The notes: a model not told the origin generated them from the letters alone. A stretch of 64,000 bases of DNA from Streptomyces sp. YPW6 (GCF_018866325.1 NZ_CP076457.1:1240001-1304000); one strand, 5' to 3'; numbered from the stretch's first letter, positions 19,284 to 28,407 are shown. Program-made: numbers and translations.

Positions 19284-22200
19284 ATGCAGCCACCACGCGG
19301 CCTCAACCACGGCTCCGACACAGCCCCTCACGCGGTCCCCCGCCCGGCCTCCCGCCGGAGACGGACCCGCACAGCAGCCGCCCTGGCGGCCTCCCTCGCG
19401 CTGGTGGTGATCGCCCCAGCGGCCGCCTCGGCGCAGCCCGCCCCGCCGGACCGGAAGCCGCCCGGCGACCGGACGTTCTCCACCTCCTTCGAGGCGGACG
19501 AGAGGCAGCCGGACTGGCGCGACACCGTCGAGGAGGGGCCCGACGGCGAGAAGCGGTCCTCCGGGGTCGACGGGGGCTTCTCCTCGGGCATCCCGGGCAA
19601 CGTCACCGACCGGGTGACCCAGGTGCGCGCGAGCGCCGAGAACACCGCCGGCGGCGAGGTCAAGGAGAACCTCGTCGATGTCGAGCCGGCCTCCAAGTGG
19701 CTGACCTTCGCGAAGACCGGCTGGGTCGAGTTCGATCTGGACGAACCGGTCAAGGTCGTGACGTACGCCCTCACTTCGGCCAACGACCACGCCGAGCGCG
19801 ACCCGAAGGACTGGACGCTCCAGGGCTCGGCGGACGGCGAGAAGTGGACCGGCCTCGACACCCGCACCGGCGAGTCCTTCGCCCGGCGGCACGAGACGAA
19901 GACGTACGACTTCGCGAGCGACACCGCGTACCGGCACTTCCGGCTGGAGATCACCAGGAACAACGGCGCCTCGGACACGCTCCAGCTCGCCGACGTTCAG
20001 TTCTCGAACGGTGACACCTCCGACCCGGTACCCGAGGAGATGCGCAGCCGGCCCGACCGCGGTCCCTCCGGCTCCCCCACCGCGAAGGCGGGCGCGGGAT
20101 TCACCGGAAAGAGGGCACTGCGTTACGCGGGCACGCACACGCCGGACGGACGCGCCTACTCGTACAACAAGATCTTCGACGTGAACACGGCCGTCACCAA
20201 GGACACCGAGCTGTCCTACCTCGTCCATCCGCAGATGAGCGAGACGGACCTGAACTATCCGGCCACCCACGTCGCGGTGGATCTCGCCTTCACCGACGGC
20301 ACGTACCTGAGCGAGCTCAGGGCGACCGACAGCCACGGCGGGCTGCTGACCCCGCAGGGCCAGGCGGACGCCAAGCGCCTCTACGTCAACCAGTGGAACA
20401 AGGTCGCCGCCCGGATCGGCACGGTCGCCGCGGGCAAGACGGTCGACCGGATCCTGGTGGCGTACGACTCCCCCAAGGGGAAGGCGAAGTTCCAGGGCTG
20501 GATCGACGACATCACGATCGCCCCGAAGAAGCCGGAGAAGCGCAAGGCGCATCTGTCGGACTACGCGCTGACCACCCGGGGCACCAACTCCAGCGGCGGC
20601 TTCTCGCGCGGCAACAACATTCCGGCCACGGCACTCCCGCACGGCTTCAACTTCTGGACGCCGGTGACCAACGCCGGTTCGCTGAGCTGGCTGTACGACT
20701 ACCAGCGGGGCAACAACGCGGACAACCTCCCCACGCTCCAGGCCTTCGGGGCGAGCCATGAGCCGAGCCCGTGGATGGGTGACCGGCAGACGTTCCAGGT
20801 GATGCCGTCGGCGGCGAGCGGCACCCCGGACGCGTCCCGGACCGCCCGCGCGCTGCCGTTCCGGCACGAGAACGAGACGGCGAAGCCGCACTACTACGGC
20901 GTCACGTTCGAGAACGGCCTGAAGGCCGAGATGACGCCGGCCGACCACGCGGCCCGGATGCGGTTCACCTATCCGGGCGAGGACGCCAGCCTGGTCTTCG
21001 ACAACGTCTCGAACGCCGGCGGCATCACGCTGGACCCGAAGACCAGCTCCTTCTCCGGTTACACGGACGTCAGGAGCGGCCTGTCCACCGGAGCGACCCG
21101 GATGTTCGTGTACGGCGTCTTCGACGCGCCGGTCACCGACAGCGGGAAGCTGAAGGGCGGCGGGGGCGACGACGTCACCGGCTTCTTCCGCTTCGACGCG
21201 GGCAAGGACCGCACCGTCGGCCTCCGCCTGGCCACCTCGCTGATCGGCGTCGACCAGGCGAAGCGGAACCTGGCCATGGAGATCCCGGAGTCCACCTCGT
21301 TCGAGCGCGTGCAGCGCACGGCGCAGCGCGCCTGGGACGACGTCCTGGGGGCGGTCGAGGTCGAGGGCGCGAACGCCGACCAGCTGACCACGCTCTACTC
21401 CAGCCTCTACCGGCTCTACCTCTACCCGAACTCCGGCCACGAGAAGGTGGAGGGCAAGAACAGGTACGCCAGCCCCTTCTCGAAGGCGACCGGCGAGAAC
21501 ACCCCGACGCGGACCGGCGCGAAGATCGTCGACGGCGAGGTGTACGTCAACAACGGCTTCTGGGACACCTACCGCACGACGTGGCCCGCCTACTCCTTCT
21601 TCTCCCCGAAGAAGGCCGGAAAGCTGGTGGACGGCTTCGTGCAGCACTACAAGGACGGCGGCTGGACCTCGCGCTGGTCCTCCCCCGGCTACGCGGACCT
21701 GATGACCGGCACCAGCTCGGACGTGGCGTTCGCCGACGCGTACGTCAAGGGCGTGAAGTTCGACGCCGAGGCGGCCTACGACGCGGCGCTCAAGAACGCC
21801 ACCGTGGCCCCGCCGTCCTCGGGCGTCGGCCGCAAGGGGCTGGAGACCTCGGTCTTCACCGGTTACGCCGACACCGCCACCCACGAAGGCCTGTCCTGGT
21901 CCCTGGAGGGTTACGTCAACGACTACGGCATCGCCCGCATGGGCCAGGAGCTGTACAGGAAGACGAAGAAGGCGCGGTACAAGGAAGAGTCCGAGTACTT
22001 CATGAACCGGGCGCAGAAGTACGTCAAGCTCTTCGACGACAAGGCCGGGTTCTTCCAGGGCAGGAAGCCGAACGGCGACTGGCGCCTCCCCTCGGACAGC
22101 TACGACCCGCGCGTCTGGGGCTACGACTACACCGAGACCAACGGCTGGGGCTACGCCTTCACCGCCCCGCAGGACAGCCGGGGCCTGGCCAACCTGTACG

Positions 22201-23168
22201 GCGGCCGCGCGGGCCTGGGCGAGAAGCTGGACACGTACTTCTCGACGCCGGAGACGGCGGGCCCGGAGTTCACCGGCAGCTACGGCGGAGTCATCCACGA
22301 GATGACCGAGGCGCGTGATGTGCGGATGGGCCAGTACGGCCACAGCAACCAGGTCGCCCACCATGCCACGTACATGTACAACGCGGCCTCGCAGCCGTAC
22401 AAGACGCAGGAGAAGGTCCGCGAGGTCCTGGGCCGGCTGTACGTCGGCAGCGAGATCGGGCAGGGCATCCACGGCGACGAGGACAACGGCGAGCAGTCGG
22501 CCTGGTTCCTCTTCTCCTCGCTCGGCTTCTACCCGCTGGTGATGGGCAGCGGGGAGTACGCGATCGGCTCGCCGCTCTTCAAGAAGGCCACCGTCCGCAT
22601 GGACAACGGCCGCAAGCTGGTCGTGAAGGCCCCGAAGAACAGCGACCGGAACATCTACGTGCAGGGCGTGAAGGTCAACGGCAAGAAGTGGACCTCCACG
22701 GCACTCCCCCACGACGTGCTGGCCAGGGGCGGCACGCTGGAGTTCGCCATGGGCCCGGAGCCGTCGGCCTGGGGCACGGGCAAGGACGCGGCCCCGGTCT
22801 CGGTGCAGAAGGACGACCGGGTCCCGACGCCCCGGGGCGACGCGCTGAAGGGTGACGGCGCGCTGTTCGACGACACCTCCGCCACCTCGGCGACGGTGGA
22901 GTCGGTGGAGCTGCCGGTGTCCTCGGCCACGAAGGGCGTCCAGTACACGCTGACCTCGGCGGCGGCGGACAAGGCCCCGCAGGGGTGGACGCTCCAGGGT
23001 TCGGCGGACGGGAAGAAGTGGAAGGACGTCGACCGCCGCTTGGGCCAGTCGTTCGCCTGGGACAGGCAGACCCGGGTCTTCTCGGTGGCGAAGCCCGGCT
23101 CGTACACGCAGTACCGGCTGGTGCTGACGGGTTCGGCGACGCTCGCGGAGGTGGAGCTGCTCTCCTGA
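19284..23168 (+). CDS. secreted GH92 alpha-1,2-mannosidase with discoidin-like domains
   Basis: Exported glycoside hydrolase of 1,294 aa. The signal peptide follows a run of arginines (RRRRTRTAAALAASLALVVI) and ends near 'ASA'. Residues about 65-245 are an F5/8-type C (discoidin/CBM32) domain ('DWTLQGSADGEKWTGLDTR'), and a second similar domain closes the protein ('GWTLQGSADGKKWKDVDRRL'). Between them lies the GH92 catalytic region, with 'FWDTYRTTWPAYSFFSP', 'ETNGWGYAFTAPQD' and 'DNGEQSAWFLFSSLGFYPL'. GH92 enzymes are Ca2+-dependent exo-mannosidases acting on N-glycans and fungal mannans. The usual GNEPSHH loop reads GHSNQVAHH here. ATG at 19284 is chosen for the GGGGAGGAA ten bases upstream. 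Confidence 0.9.
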   Translation: MQPPRGLNHGSDTAPHAVPRPASRRRRTRTAAALAASLALVVIAPAAASAQPAPPDRKPPGDRTFSTSFEADERQPDWRDTVEEGPDGEKRSSGVDGGFSSGIPGNVTDRVTQVRASAENTAGGEVKENLVDVEPASKWLTFAKTGWVEFDLDEPVKVVTYALTSANDHAERDPKDWTLQGSADGEKWTGLDTRTGESFARRHETKTYDFASDTAYRHFRLEITRNNGASDTLQLADVQFSNGDTSDPVPEEMRSRPDRGPSGSPTAKAGAGFTGKRALRYAGTHTPDGRAYSYNKIFDVNTAVTKDTELSYLVHPQMSETDLNYPATHVAVDLAFTDGTYLSELRATDSHGGLLTPQGQADAKRLYVNQWNKVAARIGTVAAGKTVDRILVAYDSPKGKAKFQGWIDDITIAPKKPEKRKAHLSDYALTTRGTNSSGGFSRGNNIPATALPHGFNFWTPVTNAGSLSWLYDYQRGNNADNLPTLQAFGASHEPSPWMGDRQTFQVMPSAASGTPDASRTARALPFRHENETAKPHYYGVTFENGLKAEMTPADHAARMRFTYPGEDASLVFDNVSNAGGITLDPKTSSFSGYTDVRSGLSTGATRMFVYGVFDAPVTDSGKLKGGGGDDVTGFFRFDAGKDRTVGLRLATSLIGVDQAKRNLAMEIPESTSFERVQRTAQRAWDDVLGAVEVEGANADQLTTLYSSLYRLYLYPNSGHEKVEGKNRYASPFSKATGENTPTRTGAKIVDGEVYVNNGFWDTYRTTWPAYSFFSPKKAGKLVDGFVQHYKDGGWTSRWSSPGYADLMTGTSSDVAFADAYVKGVKFDAEAAYDAALKNATVAPPSSGVGRKGLETSVFTGYADTATHEGLSWSLEGYVNDYGIARMGQELYRKTKKARYKEESEYFMNRAQKYVKLFDDKAGFFQGRKPNGDWRLPSDSYDPRVWGYDYTETNGWGYAFTAPQDSRGLANLYGGRAGLGEKLDTYFSTPETAGPEFTGSYGGVIHEMTEARDVRMGQYGHSNQVAHHATYMYNAASQPYKTQEKVREVLGRLYVGSEIGQGIHGDEDNGEQSAWFLFSSLGFYPLVMGSGEYAIGSPLFKKATVRMDNGRKLVVKAPKNSDRNIYVQGVKVNGKKWTSTALPHDVLARGGTLEFAMGPEPSAWGTGKDAAPVSVQKDDRVPTPRGDALKGDGALFDDTSATSATVESVELPVSSATKGVQYTLTSAAADKAPQGWTLQGSADGKKWKDVDRRLGQSFAWDRQTRVFSVAKPGSYTQYRLVLTGSATLAEVELLS

Positions 23169-23190
23169 CGGGCACGCGGTGAGCGCGGGC

Positions 23191-23222
23191 GGCCGGTACC
23201 CCGGAAGGCCGGGGTGCCGGCC
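23191..23222 (+). terminator. GH92 gene terminator
   Basis: Inverted repeat of 14 bp with one G-U pair (23191-23204 with 23209-23222) and a 4-nt loop, 22 bp after the GH92 stop. Confidence 0.75.
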
Positions 23223-23331
23223 GTCGGCGTGCCGGTGGTGGCGGCCCTGACAGCCGCGGCCCGGCGAGACCGGTGCAGCCGGAGGTGCCGGCCGCGCCGG
23301 ATGCTCCGGTGCGGGCGGAGCCGGGCCGGGC

Positions 23332-23952
23332 TCACTCCGGCTGGAGGCTCTCGGGCAGGGCCACGTTGAGCGCGGCGACGACCGGTCGGCCGTGTTCGAT
23401 GCCGAGCCGGGAGACGGCGCCGGTGGCGAGCTGGAAGAGCCGCCCCTCGGCCGGGGTCAGGCCGAGGTAGCGGGCGGTGAGGACGCGCAGGAAGTGCGAG
23501 TGCGCGACGAGCGCGATGTCCTCCTCGTCCCCGACCTCCTCGGCGGCCGACCGGACGCCCGCGAGGACCTGGTCGGCCCGCTGCCCGATCTGGGCGGGGC
23601 TCTCGCCGGGATGCTCGTCGGAACCGGGGTCGACGCCGTCGGTCCACAGGTTCCAGAAGGGGCGGGTGCGGCGGATCTCCCGGGTGGTGACGCCCTCGTA
23701 GCCGCCGTAGTCCCACTCCCGCAGCTCGGGGGTGACCCGGGGCGCGGGGAGCCCGGCCAGTTCGGCGGTGCGGCGGGCCCGGATCGAGGGGCTGACGAGG
23801 GTGAGCCCGATGGTGCGGTCGGCCAGCAGCGGGACGAGGGCGCGGGCCTGGCGCTCCCCGACGCCGGTGAGCGGGAGGTCGGTCCAGCTCGTGTGCTGCC
23901 CGGAACGGGACCATTCGGTCTCGCCGTGCCGGATGAGGATCAGCTCGCCCAT
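23332..23952 (-). CDS. histidine phosphatase (phosphoglycerate mutase-like) family protein
   Basis: Cytosolic protein of 206 aa. The catalytic RHGE (R8-E11) accepts phosphate on H9, and a second histidine lies in 'LVAHSHFLRVL'. 'SPSIRARRTAELAG' and 'ELREWDYGGYEG' complete the usual active-site set. At this length it is a broad-specificity phosphatase or acid phosphatase rather than a glycolytic mutase. The substrate is unknown. It converges on the GH92 gene and diverges from the membrane protein at 24051. Confidence 0.88.
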   Translation of the reverse strand: MGELILIRHGETEWSRSGQHTSWTDLPLTGVGERQARALVPLLADRTIGLTLVSPSIRARRTAELAGLPAPRVTPELREWDYGGYEGVTTREIRRTRPFWNLWTDGVDPGSDEHPGESPAQIGQRADQVLAGVRSAAEEVGDEEDIALVAHSHFLRVLTARYLGLTPAEGRLFQLATGAVSRLGIEHGRPVVAALNVALPESLQPE

Positions 23953-24050
23953 GGTGCTCCGTTCGCTTTCTGTACAGGTGGTGCGGGTGAGGCCGGCAGA
24001 GCCACGTACGGTATGCCCCTCAGCTGATCACTTTCCCGTGGGGGGACCGT

Positions 24051-24671
24051 ATGTCCGACAACTTTCCGCCTCCGCCGCCCGAACAGCCGCAGCCGGAGCC
24101 CGAGCCCGAGCACCGGGCTCCGGCACATCCCTCGCCGTGGGCCGCGCCCGCGGGGCCGCCGCGGAAGCAGCGCACGGGGCTGATCGTGACGCTCGCCGTC
24201 GTCGGCGGGCTCGTCGTGGCCGGAGCGGTGGTGACACTCGTCTACAACGCGATGGACGCGGTCGAGGACTCCATCGCGCTGCCGCCGCGCTCCCGGGCGC
24301 CCTACTCGGAACCGTACGACGGAGAGCCGTACGAGGAGGAGCCGTACGAGGCGGGCCCGGGGGGCCTCTCGCCCGAAGCCGGCGTCGAGAAGGACGTCAC
24401 GATCACCGCGTGCACGCGCAATCCGCGGACCGGCTGGCAGTCGGCGAAGGTGAAGGTCGTGAACGGATCGTCCACGACGTCGAGTTACACGATCATGCTC
24501 GAATTCCTCGACGCGGAGGGTGTCAAGGTCGCGGAAGGCGGGGCGGGAGTGGTCGCCCTGGAGCCCGGCGGGACCGCGGTGAGGAAAGCGCAGGGCCTCG
24601 GTGAGGTGCCGCAGGGCACGACCTGCCGGATCAGCGACATCTGGCGCACTCCGTCGGAGTCCACGGACTGA
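24051..24671 (+). CDS. membrane-anchored protein with FxLYD-like extracellular domain
   Basis: Protein of 206 aa. A proline/glutamate-rich cytosolic N-terminus (residues 1-42) is followed by one membrane segment ('GLIVTLAVVGGLVVAGAVVTLVY'). After a linker containing an EPY-rich repeat comes a C-terminal domain of about 90 residues with 'WQSAKVKVVNGSSTTSSYTI', the fold seen in FxLYD/DUF-type domains of actinobacterial lipoproteins. GGGGGGA precedes the ATG. Role unknown; possibly envelope-related. Confidence 0.7.
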   Translation: MSDNFPPPPPEQPQPEPEPEHRAPAHPSPWAAPAGPPRKQRTGLIVTLAVVGGLVVAGAVVTLVYNAMDAVEDSIALPPRSRAPYSEPYDGEPYEEEPYEAGPGGLSPEAGVEKDVTITACTRNPRTGWQSAKVKVVNGSSTTSSYTIMLEFLDAEGVKVAEGGAGVVALEPGGTAVRKAQGLGEVPQGTTCRISDIWRTPSESTD

Positions 24672-24702
24672 GGCGGGCCCGGAACCACGGCCCCGGGAGC
24701 GG

Positions 24703-24745
24703 CGCGAGGGCCGCGCCCCGGGAGTCCCGGGGCGCGGCCCTCGCG
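24703..24745 (+). terminator. terminator after the membrane-anchored protein
   Basis: Perfect 20-bp inverted repeat (24703-24722 with 24726-24745) with a 3-nt loop, 31 bp past the stop. Confidence 0.88.
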
Positions 24746-24792
24746 TGTGCCGTCCACCGCGCGGCGGCGGATCTGGCTGATCAGAAGGTCAT

Positions 24793-25254
24793 GTGCCGCT
24801 TCCTCGCCCGGCTCGTCGTCGCCGTCGGGACTCCGGCTTCGGCCAATGGGTCGGTGACGACTGGCGGACCATCGCCGATGTCGCCGCCTTCGCGGCCTGC
24901 TTCGTCTCACTCGGGAACTGCGCCCTGGCCGCCGCCGTGGTGATCACCGCCAAGGCACTGGCAGACCTGAAGACGCACGGGCTGGACCACGCTGGGGAGC
25001 AGTTCGCCGGAAACATCCGGTACGGTGCCCTCGGTCTCGCCGGTGGGGCCGCTTTCGGAGCGGCCTGGGGGGTGGGCACACGCTCGGGACGCATCGTCGA
25101 GATCATGCCCCGCAGCCGCCACGCAGCGGGAAGAGGCAGACACGCAGCGCCACGCCGTGACCCGTTCGTTCGGGGCCCGGAGCTGGGAATCGGAGGCGGC
25201 GTGGGCATCGCGACCTGCGCCATACCGTCCGTCACCGGCCCAAGCTACTGCTGA
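24793..25254 (+). CDS. hypothetical protein, possible polymorphic-toxin fragment
   Basis: Open frame of 153 aa from a GTG behind AGAAGG. Residues 18-95 alternate charged and small hydrophobic stretches ('IADVAAFAACFVSLGNCALAAAVVI', 'GALGLAGGAAFGAAWGVG'), reminiscent of the pre-toxin hydrophobic region in actinobacterial polymorphic toxins. The rest of such a protein is absent. It is followed 19 nt later by a separate gene, as an immunity or accessory gene would be. The toxin reading is inference only. It could equally be an orphan membrane protein. Confidence 0.4.
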   Translation: MPLPRPARRRRRDSGFGQWVGDDWRTIADVAAFAACFVSLGNCALAAAVVITAKALADLKTHGLDHAGEQFAGNIRYGALGLAGGAAFGAAWGVGTRSGRIVEIMPRSRHAAGRGRHAAPRRDPFVRGPELGIGGGVGIATCAIPSVTGPSYC

Positions 25255-25273
25255 CATGAGGCAGGAAGAACAC

Positions 25274-25933
25274 ATGACGGACGACGTCGCTCCGGTCTGC
25301 TATCGGGAGATGGCTGAGGCCGCCATCAGTCAGGCCGTGTACCGGGGGCTGGAGAAACCGACCCTGCGCCCGGAGGCGGACGTCCGGCGGGTCGCGTGGT
25401 GGCGGGTGCGCGGACTGCACAGGTCGCTGCACACGTTGCCTTACCTCGGCGTACTCGCGATGAGCGCCTTCGCTGTGGACACCGTGCTTCGGTATCCGGA
25501 CAAGGCACCCTTCTGGATCGTCCTCCTGCCGGTGATCACGCTGGTGTGGACAGGGATCTTCCTGTTCGGCGCGAGGCGTACGTGGCGCATGGCCAGGGTC
25601 GCGCGCCGGGAGCCTGGGCAGACGGTGCGGTACCTGATGTTGCACAGCTACACCTCGGAAGCCCCTTGGCTGGTCTTCTTCCCGCTCACCGGTGGCGAGG
25701 AAGCCGAGCCGATCGGGACGCTGTCCTTGCGGTACGGGCCGATCCGGCACCGGTTCCGGGACCTCCCGGCACCGGTTGGCGAGGCCACGCTGTGCGGGGA
25801 TGCGACGTACCGCTCTGTGACCGTGCCATGGATCGACGGCCAGGCCGTGTGGCCGGCTGCCGGGTACGGCGAGATTTACCTGGGCAGCGACCACGACAGG
25901 CGCTTCGTCACGGAGCTCATCCGCCCCGAGTAG
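25274..25933 (+). CDS. hypothetical two-TM membrane protein
   Basis: Protein of 219 aa. ATG at 25274 is preceded by AGGAAGAA, which favours it over the ATG at 25256. A soluble N-terminal 50 residues is followed by two membrane segments ('LPYLGVLAMSAFAVDTVL', 'IVLLPVITLVWTGIFLFGA'). A C-terminal beta-rich domain follows, with 'WLVFFPLTGGEEAEPIGTLSLR'. This is the layout seen in small actinobacterial proteins found downstream of toxin-type genes. I do not recognise the family. The short gap to the upstream fragment suggests co-transcription. Confidence 0.6.
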   Translation: MTDDVAPVCYREMAEAAISQAVYRGLEKPTLRPEADVRRVAWWRVRGLHRSLHTLPYLGVLAMSAFAVDTVLRYPDKAPFWIVLLPVITLVWTGIFLFGARRTWRMARVARREPGQTVRYLMLHSYTSEAPWLVFFPLTGGEEAEPIGTLSLRYGPIRHRFRDLPAPVGEATLCGDATYRSVTVPWIDGQAVWPAAGYGEIYLGSDHDRRFVTELIRPE

Positions 25934-25947
25934 CAGGCCCCCCAAGC

Positions 25948-25981
25948 CCCGTCCCTCCGCCGCACGTGGCGGAGGGACGGG
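25948..25981 (+). terminator. terminator after the two-TM protein
   Basis: Perfect 14-bp inverted repeat (25948-25961 with 25968-25981), 6-nt loop. Confidence 0.82.
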
Positions 25982-26126
25982 TTCGGTCGGCGGTTCATCG
26001 CCCAGATGGGCAGCGCCGGAGACCTGTTGGCTGTTGGCTCCGGCATGGGATGGAGGCAGGCGCATACGCCGCCACCCCATCCGTTCTCACCGGACCTCCA
26101 TCAAGATCAGGGAGAACGTATTCCTC

Positions 26127-26357
26127 ATGTCACGCAAGAATTCCGACGAGACTCTGCGTCCGGTCTCTCGGAAGATCCTTTCCTGGTCCCTCACCCTCAT
26201 TCTCGGGGCCGTGGCAGCCGGACTCCTTGTGGCAGGTTTCTCCACGGACTTCGAGGCAGGTCCGCTGTCAGGCGTGGCCGTCTCCCTCGGAATCATCGCC
26301 CTGGCCTCGCGCTTTCATGAAGGGGGCTGTCCGGCAGCTCACCGTTCCTGCAGGTGA
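26127..26357 (+). CDS. small hypothetical membrane protein
   Basis: Frame of 76 aa with GGGAG 12 nt upstream of the ATG. It has two hydrophobic segments ('LTLILGAVAAGLLVAGF', 'GVAVSLGIIALA'). The C-terminus runs into the border of the ISL3 remnant on the other strand, so the natural end may have been lost. No recognisable family. Confidence 0.45.
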   Translation: MSRKNSDETLRPVSRKILSWSLTLILGAVAAGLLVAGFSTDFEAGPLSGVAVSLGIIALASRFHEGGCPAAHRSCR

Positions 26358-26605
26358 ACCGGCGGACCCGCACCTGGAGAATCATGCTTCGTCCCGCGCT
26401 CGGAACATCATCGGGAAAATCGCAGGTAGGAGCCGTGCGCCTTGGCTGACCATGCCCTACAACCCGGGCACGAGGCACCAGCTGCGGTGCACCGCACAGC
26501 AACACGCACTATCGCGATGTTCACGCCTACCGACAGCACCGCGACGTCCGCGATCGACGGGAACAACAGCTCCTCCAGCCGGCACAAGATCTCATTCACA
26601 GCCAC
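26345..26605 (-). pseudogene. ISL3-family transposase, N-terminal remnant
   Basis: Only the first 85 or so residues of an ISL3-type transposase survive. 'LEELLFPSIADVAVLSVGV' and the zinc-finger part 'CTAAGASCPGCRAWSAKAHGSYLRF' are in one frame. 'DVPSAGRSMILQVRVRRFTCRN' continues in another, so a frameshift lies near 26418. The DDE domain is missing. It marks a past insertion in this accessory region. Confidence 0.8.
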
Positions 26606-26658
26606 GAACTGTCGGCCCAGCCACGCATTATGAGCGGGTGAGGTGAACGTGCCGGTCG

Positions 26659-26690
26659 CCCGGGCGGGGTCGTTGCTCGCCCCGCCCGGG
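26659..26690 (-). terminator. terminator of the methyltransferase/flavoprotein unit
   Basis: Perfect 11-bp inverted repeat (26659-26669 with 26680-26690) with a 10-nt loop, about 23 bp past the stop at 26713. Confidence 0.75.
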
Positions 26691-26712
26691 CACCTGGCAC
26701 GTACAGGCTCGG

Positions 26713-27390
26713 TCAGGGGTGTCGGCCTGCCGGGTTCCGGTGGGATTCCGGGCCGGGTCTACCGTTCGCGTGTAGGGGGTCGAGGCGGAAGAGGTAGGCG
26801 GGGGCCGGGTGGGTATAGGCGGTGCCCCTGCCGGTGGCGTGGAGTTGTTCGCGGGTGGGGTGGGGCGGGCGTTTGGGCTGCAGGTAGCGGTCGAGGTCGT
26901 CGGTGGTGAGGCGGTAGCGGCCGGAGCGGCGGTGAAGGACGGCGGCGAGCCGGTAGCGGGGGTCGAGGTGAGCGAGGCCGGCGTCGGCGTGGCTGTTGTT
27001 GGCCAGGAGCCAGCCTGCGGGGCGCAGGCAGCGGGGGACGTGTTCGGAGACGGGGCCCGCGTACAGGGAGATCACCAGATCCCACTCGGCCGCAGGTAGT
27101 TCTGCGAGGGTGCGGGTGTAGTCGCCGGGAACGAACGCGATGCGGGGCTGTTCGGCGTAGTGCTTGTGCCGGGTGGCGAGCGTGGCGGCGTCGGGGCCCT
27201 GGAAGGCCTTTCGGGCGCGGGCGTCGGCGTCGAGGTAGGTGACGTCGGGCCAGACGTTGGAGGGGACGAGGTCGAGGTAGCTGCCGGGGTAGAGGACGCG
27301 GCGAGCTCCGGTGTGGGAGGCGACGGCCTGGTAGAGGGCGGTGCGGTCGCCGATGCGGTCGATGTAGTCGGTGAAGTCCTGCTCGGGCAC
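26713..27390 (-). CDS. SAM-methyltransferase-fold hypothetical protein
   Basis: Protein of 225 aa with a Rossmann-type layout: 'RRVLYPGSYLDLVPSNVWPDVTYLDAD' resembles the SAM-binding first strand and acidic second strand. 'EWDLVISLYAGPVSEHVPRCLRPAGWLLANN' resembles motifs IV-V. The canonical GxGxG is not intact (YPGSYLD), so catalytic competence is uncertain. The GTG start has GGAG six bases upstream and lies 25 nt behind the flavoprotein stop, so the two share a transcript under the adjacent TetR regulator. Substrate unknown. Confidence 0.6.
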   Translation of the reverse strand: MPEQDFTDYIDRIGDRTALYQAVASHTGARRVLYPGSYLDLVPSNVWPDVTYLDADARARKAFQGPDAATLATRHKHYAEQPRIAFVPGDYTRTLAELPAAEWDLVISLYAGPVSEHVPRCLRPAGWLLANNSHADAGLAHLDPRYRLAAVLHRRSGRYRLTTDDLDRYLQPKRPPHPTREQLHATGRGTAYTHPAPAYLFRLDPLHANGRPGPESHRNPAGRHP

Positions 27391-27415
27391 GGGGGGCTCC
27401 GGTGGGTCGGGGTCG

Positions 27416-28342
27416 TCAGGCCAGGTGGGCGAAGTGGATGGCGTCGGCTGCGGCGGCTCCGGCGGCGACGGCGGGGACGACTCCCTGTTCCCAGGTCCTG
27501 CCCGTGAGGTCGCCCGCGGCATAGAGGCCGGGGATGCTGGTCTGACGGCTGTCGTCCACGGTGACGTAGCCGTCGTCGTCGAGGGCGAGGCCGTGGTCCT
27601 TGGCCAGGCGTTCGATGAGCGGGACCTGCCGCTGCGGCTGCGGCCACAGCAGGGTCTGGCGCTTCAGGAGGGTGCCGTCGGCCAGCTCGACGGTGTGCAG
27701 GTCGCCGTCGGTGTGGTGCAGGCGGACGATCTGGCCCTGGACGAGGTCGCCGCCCTGCTCGCGCAGGCTGCGGCGCAGGCCGTCGGCGCCGGGCAGTGAC
27801 AGCGGGGCGATGGCGATGGCGTCGCCGGTCCAGGCGCGGAAGGCGGTGGCGGCCAGGCCGAGGTAGTCAGGATCGTCTGAGACCAGGGCCCAGGTGCGGT
27901 CGGCGTTCTCCTCACCGATGCAGAAGGGGCAGTGGATCACCGTGCGGCCCCAGCACGCGGCGAAGCCCTCCACACCGTCGGGGTGCTGGTCGATGACACC
28001 GGTAGCCAGGATGACGTTCCGGGCCCAGGCACTGGTCCCGTCGTCCGCGCGCACGGTGAAACCGTCGCCGGGCAACGGGGTGATCTCGCCGACGGCGGCG
28101 TCGAGCCGCGTGGCCAGGCCGTAGCGGTCCAGCTCCTCCCAGGCGCGGGAGCGCAGCTCGCCGGGGGTGGCGCCCTCCAGGCCGATCAGGCCGTGCACGC
28201 CGCGCGAGGCGGCGTTGCGGGGCGAGGCGGGGGACTCGACGACCAGGGTGCGATGGCGGTAGCGGGTCAGGGTCAGCGCAGCGGTCAGGCCTGCGGGGCC
28301 GCCGCCGATGATCACGGTGTCGTACTGGGCGGTGCGATCCAT
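27416..28342 (-). CDS. thioredoxin-reductase-like FAD-dependent oxidoreductase
   Basis: Protein of 308 aa. FAD-binding 'VIIGGGPAGLTAALTL' sits at the N-terminus, 'WARNVILATGV' follows, and the C-terminal FAD motif is 'TSIPGLYAAGDLTG'. A CPFC pair at 138-141 sits where thioredoxin reductases have CATC. The NADPH-domain glycine motif is weak, which is typical of low-molecular-weight disulfide reductases and holomycin/gliotoxin-type dithiol oxidases. It diverges from the tetR gene, with TGACC-type palindromes covering its promoter, so repression by that TetR is likely. Confidence 0.85.
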   Translation of the reverse strand: MDRTAQYDTVIIGGGPAGLTAALTLTRYRHRTLVVESPASPRNAASRGVHGLIGLEGATPGELRSRAWEELDRYGLATRLDAAVGEITPLPGDGFTVRADDGTSAWARNVILATGVIDQHPDGVEGFAACWGRTVIHCPFCIGEENADRTWALVSDDPDYLGLAATAFRAWTGDAIAIAPLSLPGADGLRRSLREQGGDLVQGQIVRLHHTDGDLHTVELADGTLLKRQTLLWPQPQRQVPLIERLAKDHGLALDDDGYVTVDDSRQTSIPGLYAAGDLTGRTWEQGVVPAVAAGAAAADAIHFAHLA

Positions 28343-28374
28343 GGGTTGCCTCCGAGGGGGCGTGACGGAATCGA

Positions 28375-28407
28375 ATGACCGACGGTCATACTACTGACCA
28401 ACGGTCA
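28375..28407. promoter_or_regulatory. two TetR-type operators upstream of the flavoprotein gene
   Basis: Perfect palindrome ATGACCGACGGTCAT (28375-28389), and TGACC-N3-GGTCA at 28395-28407. They lie 33-65 bp upstream of the oxidoreductase start. The same half-site recurs in front of the tetR gene. Confidence 0.75.
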
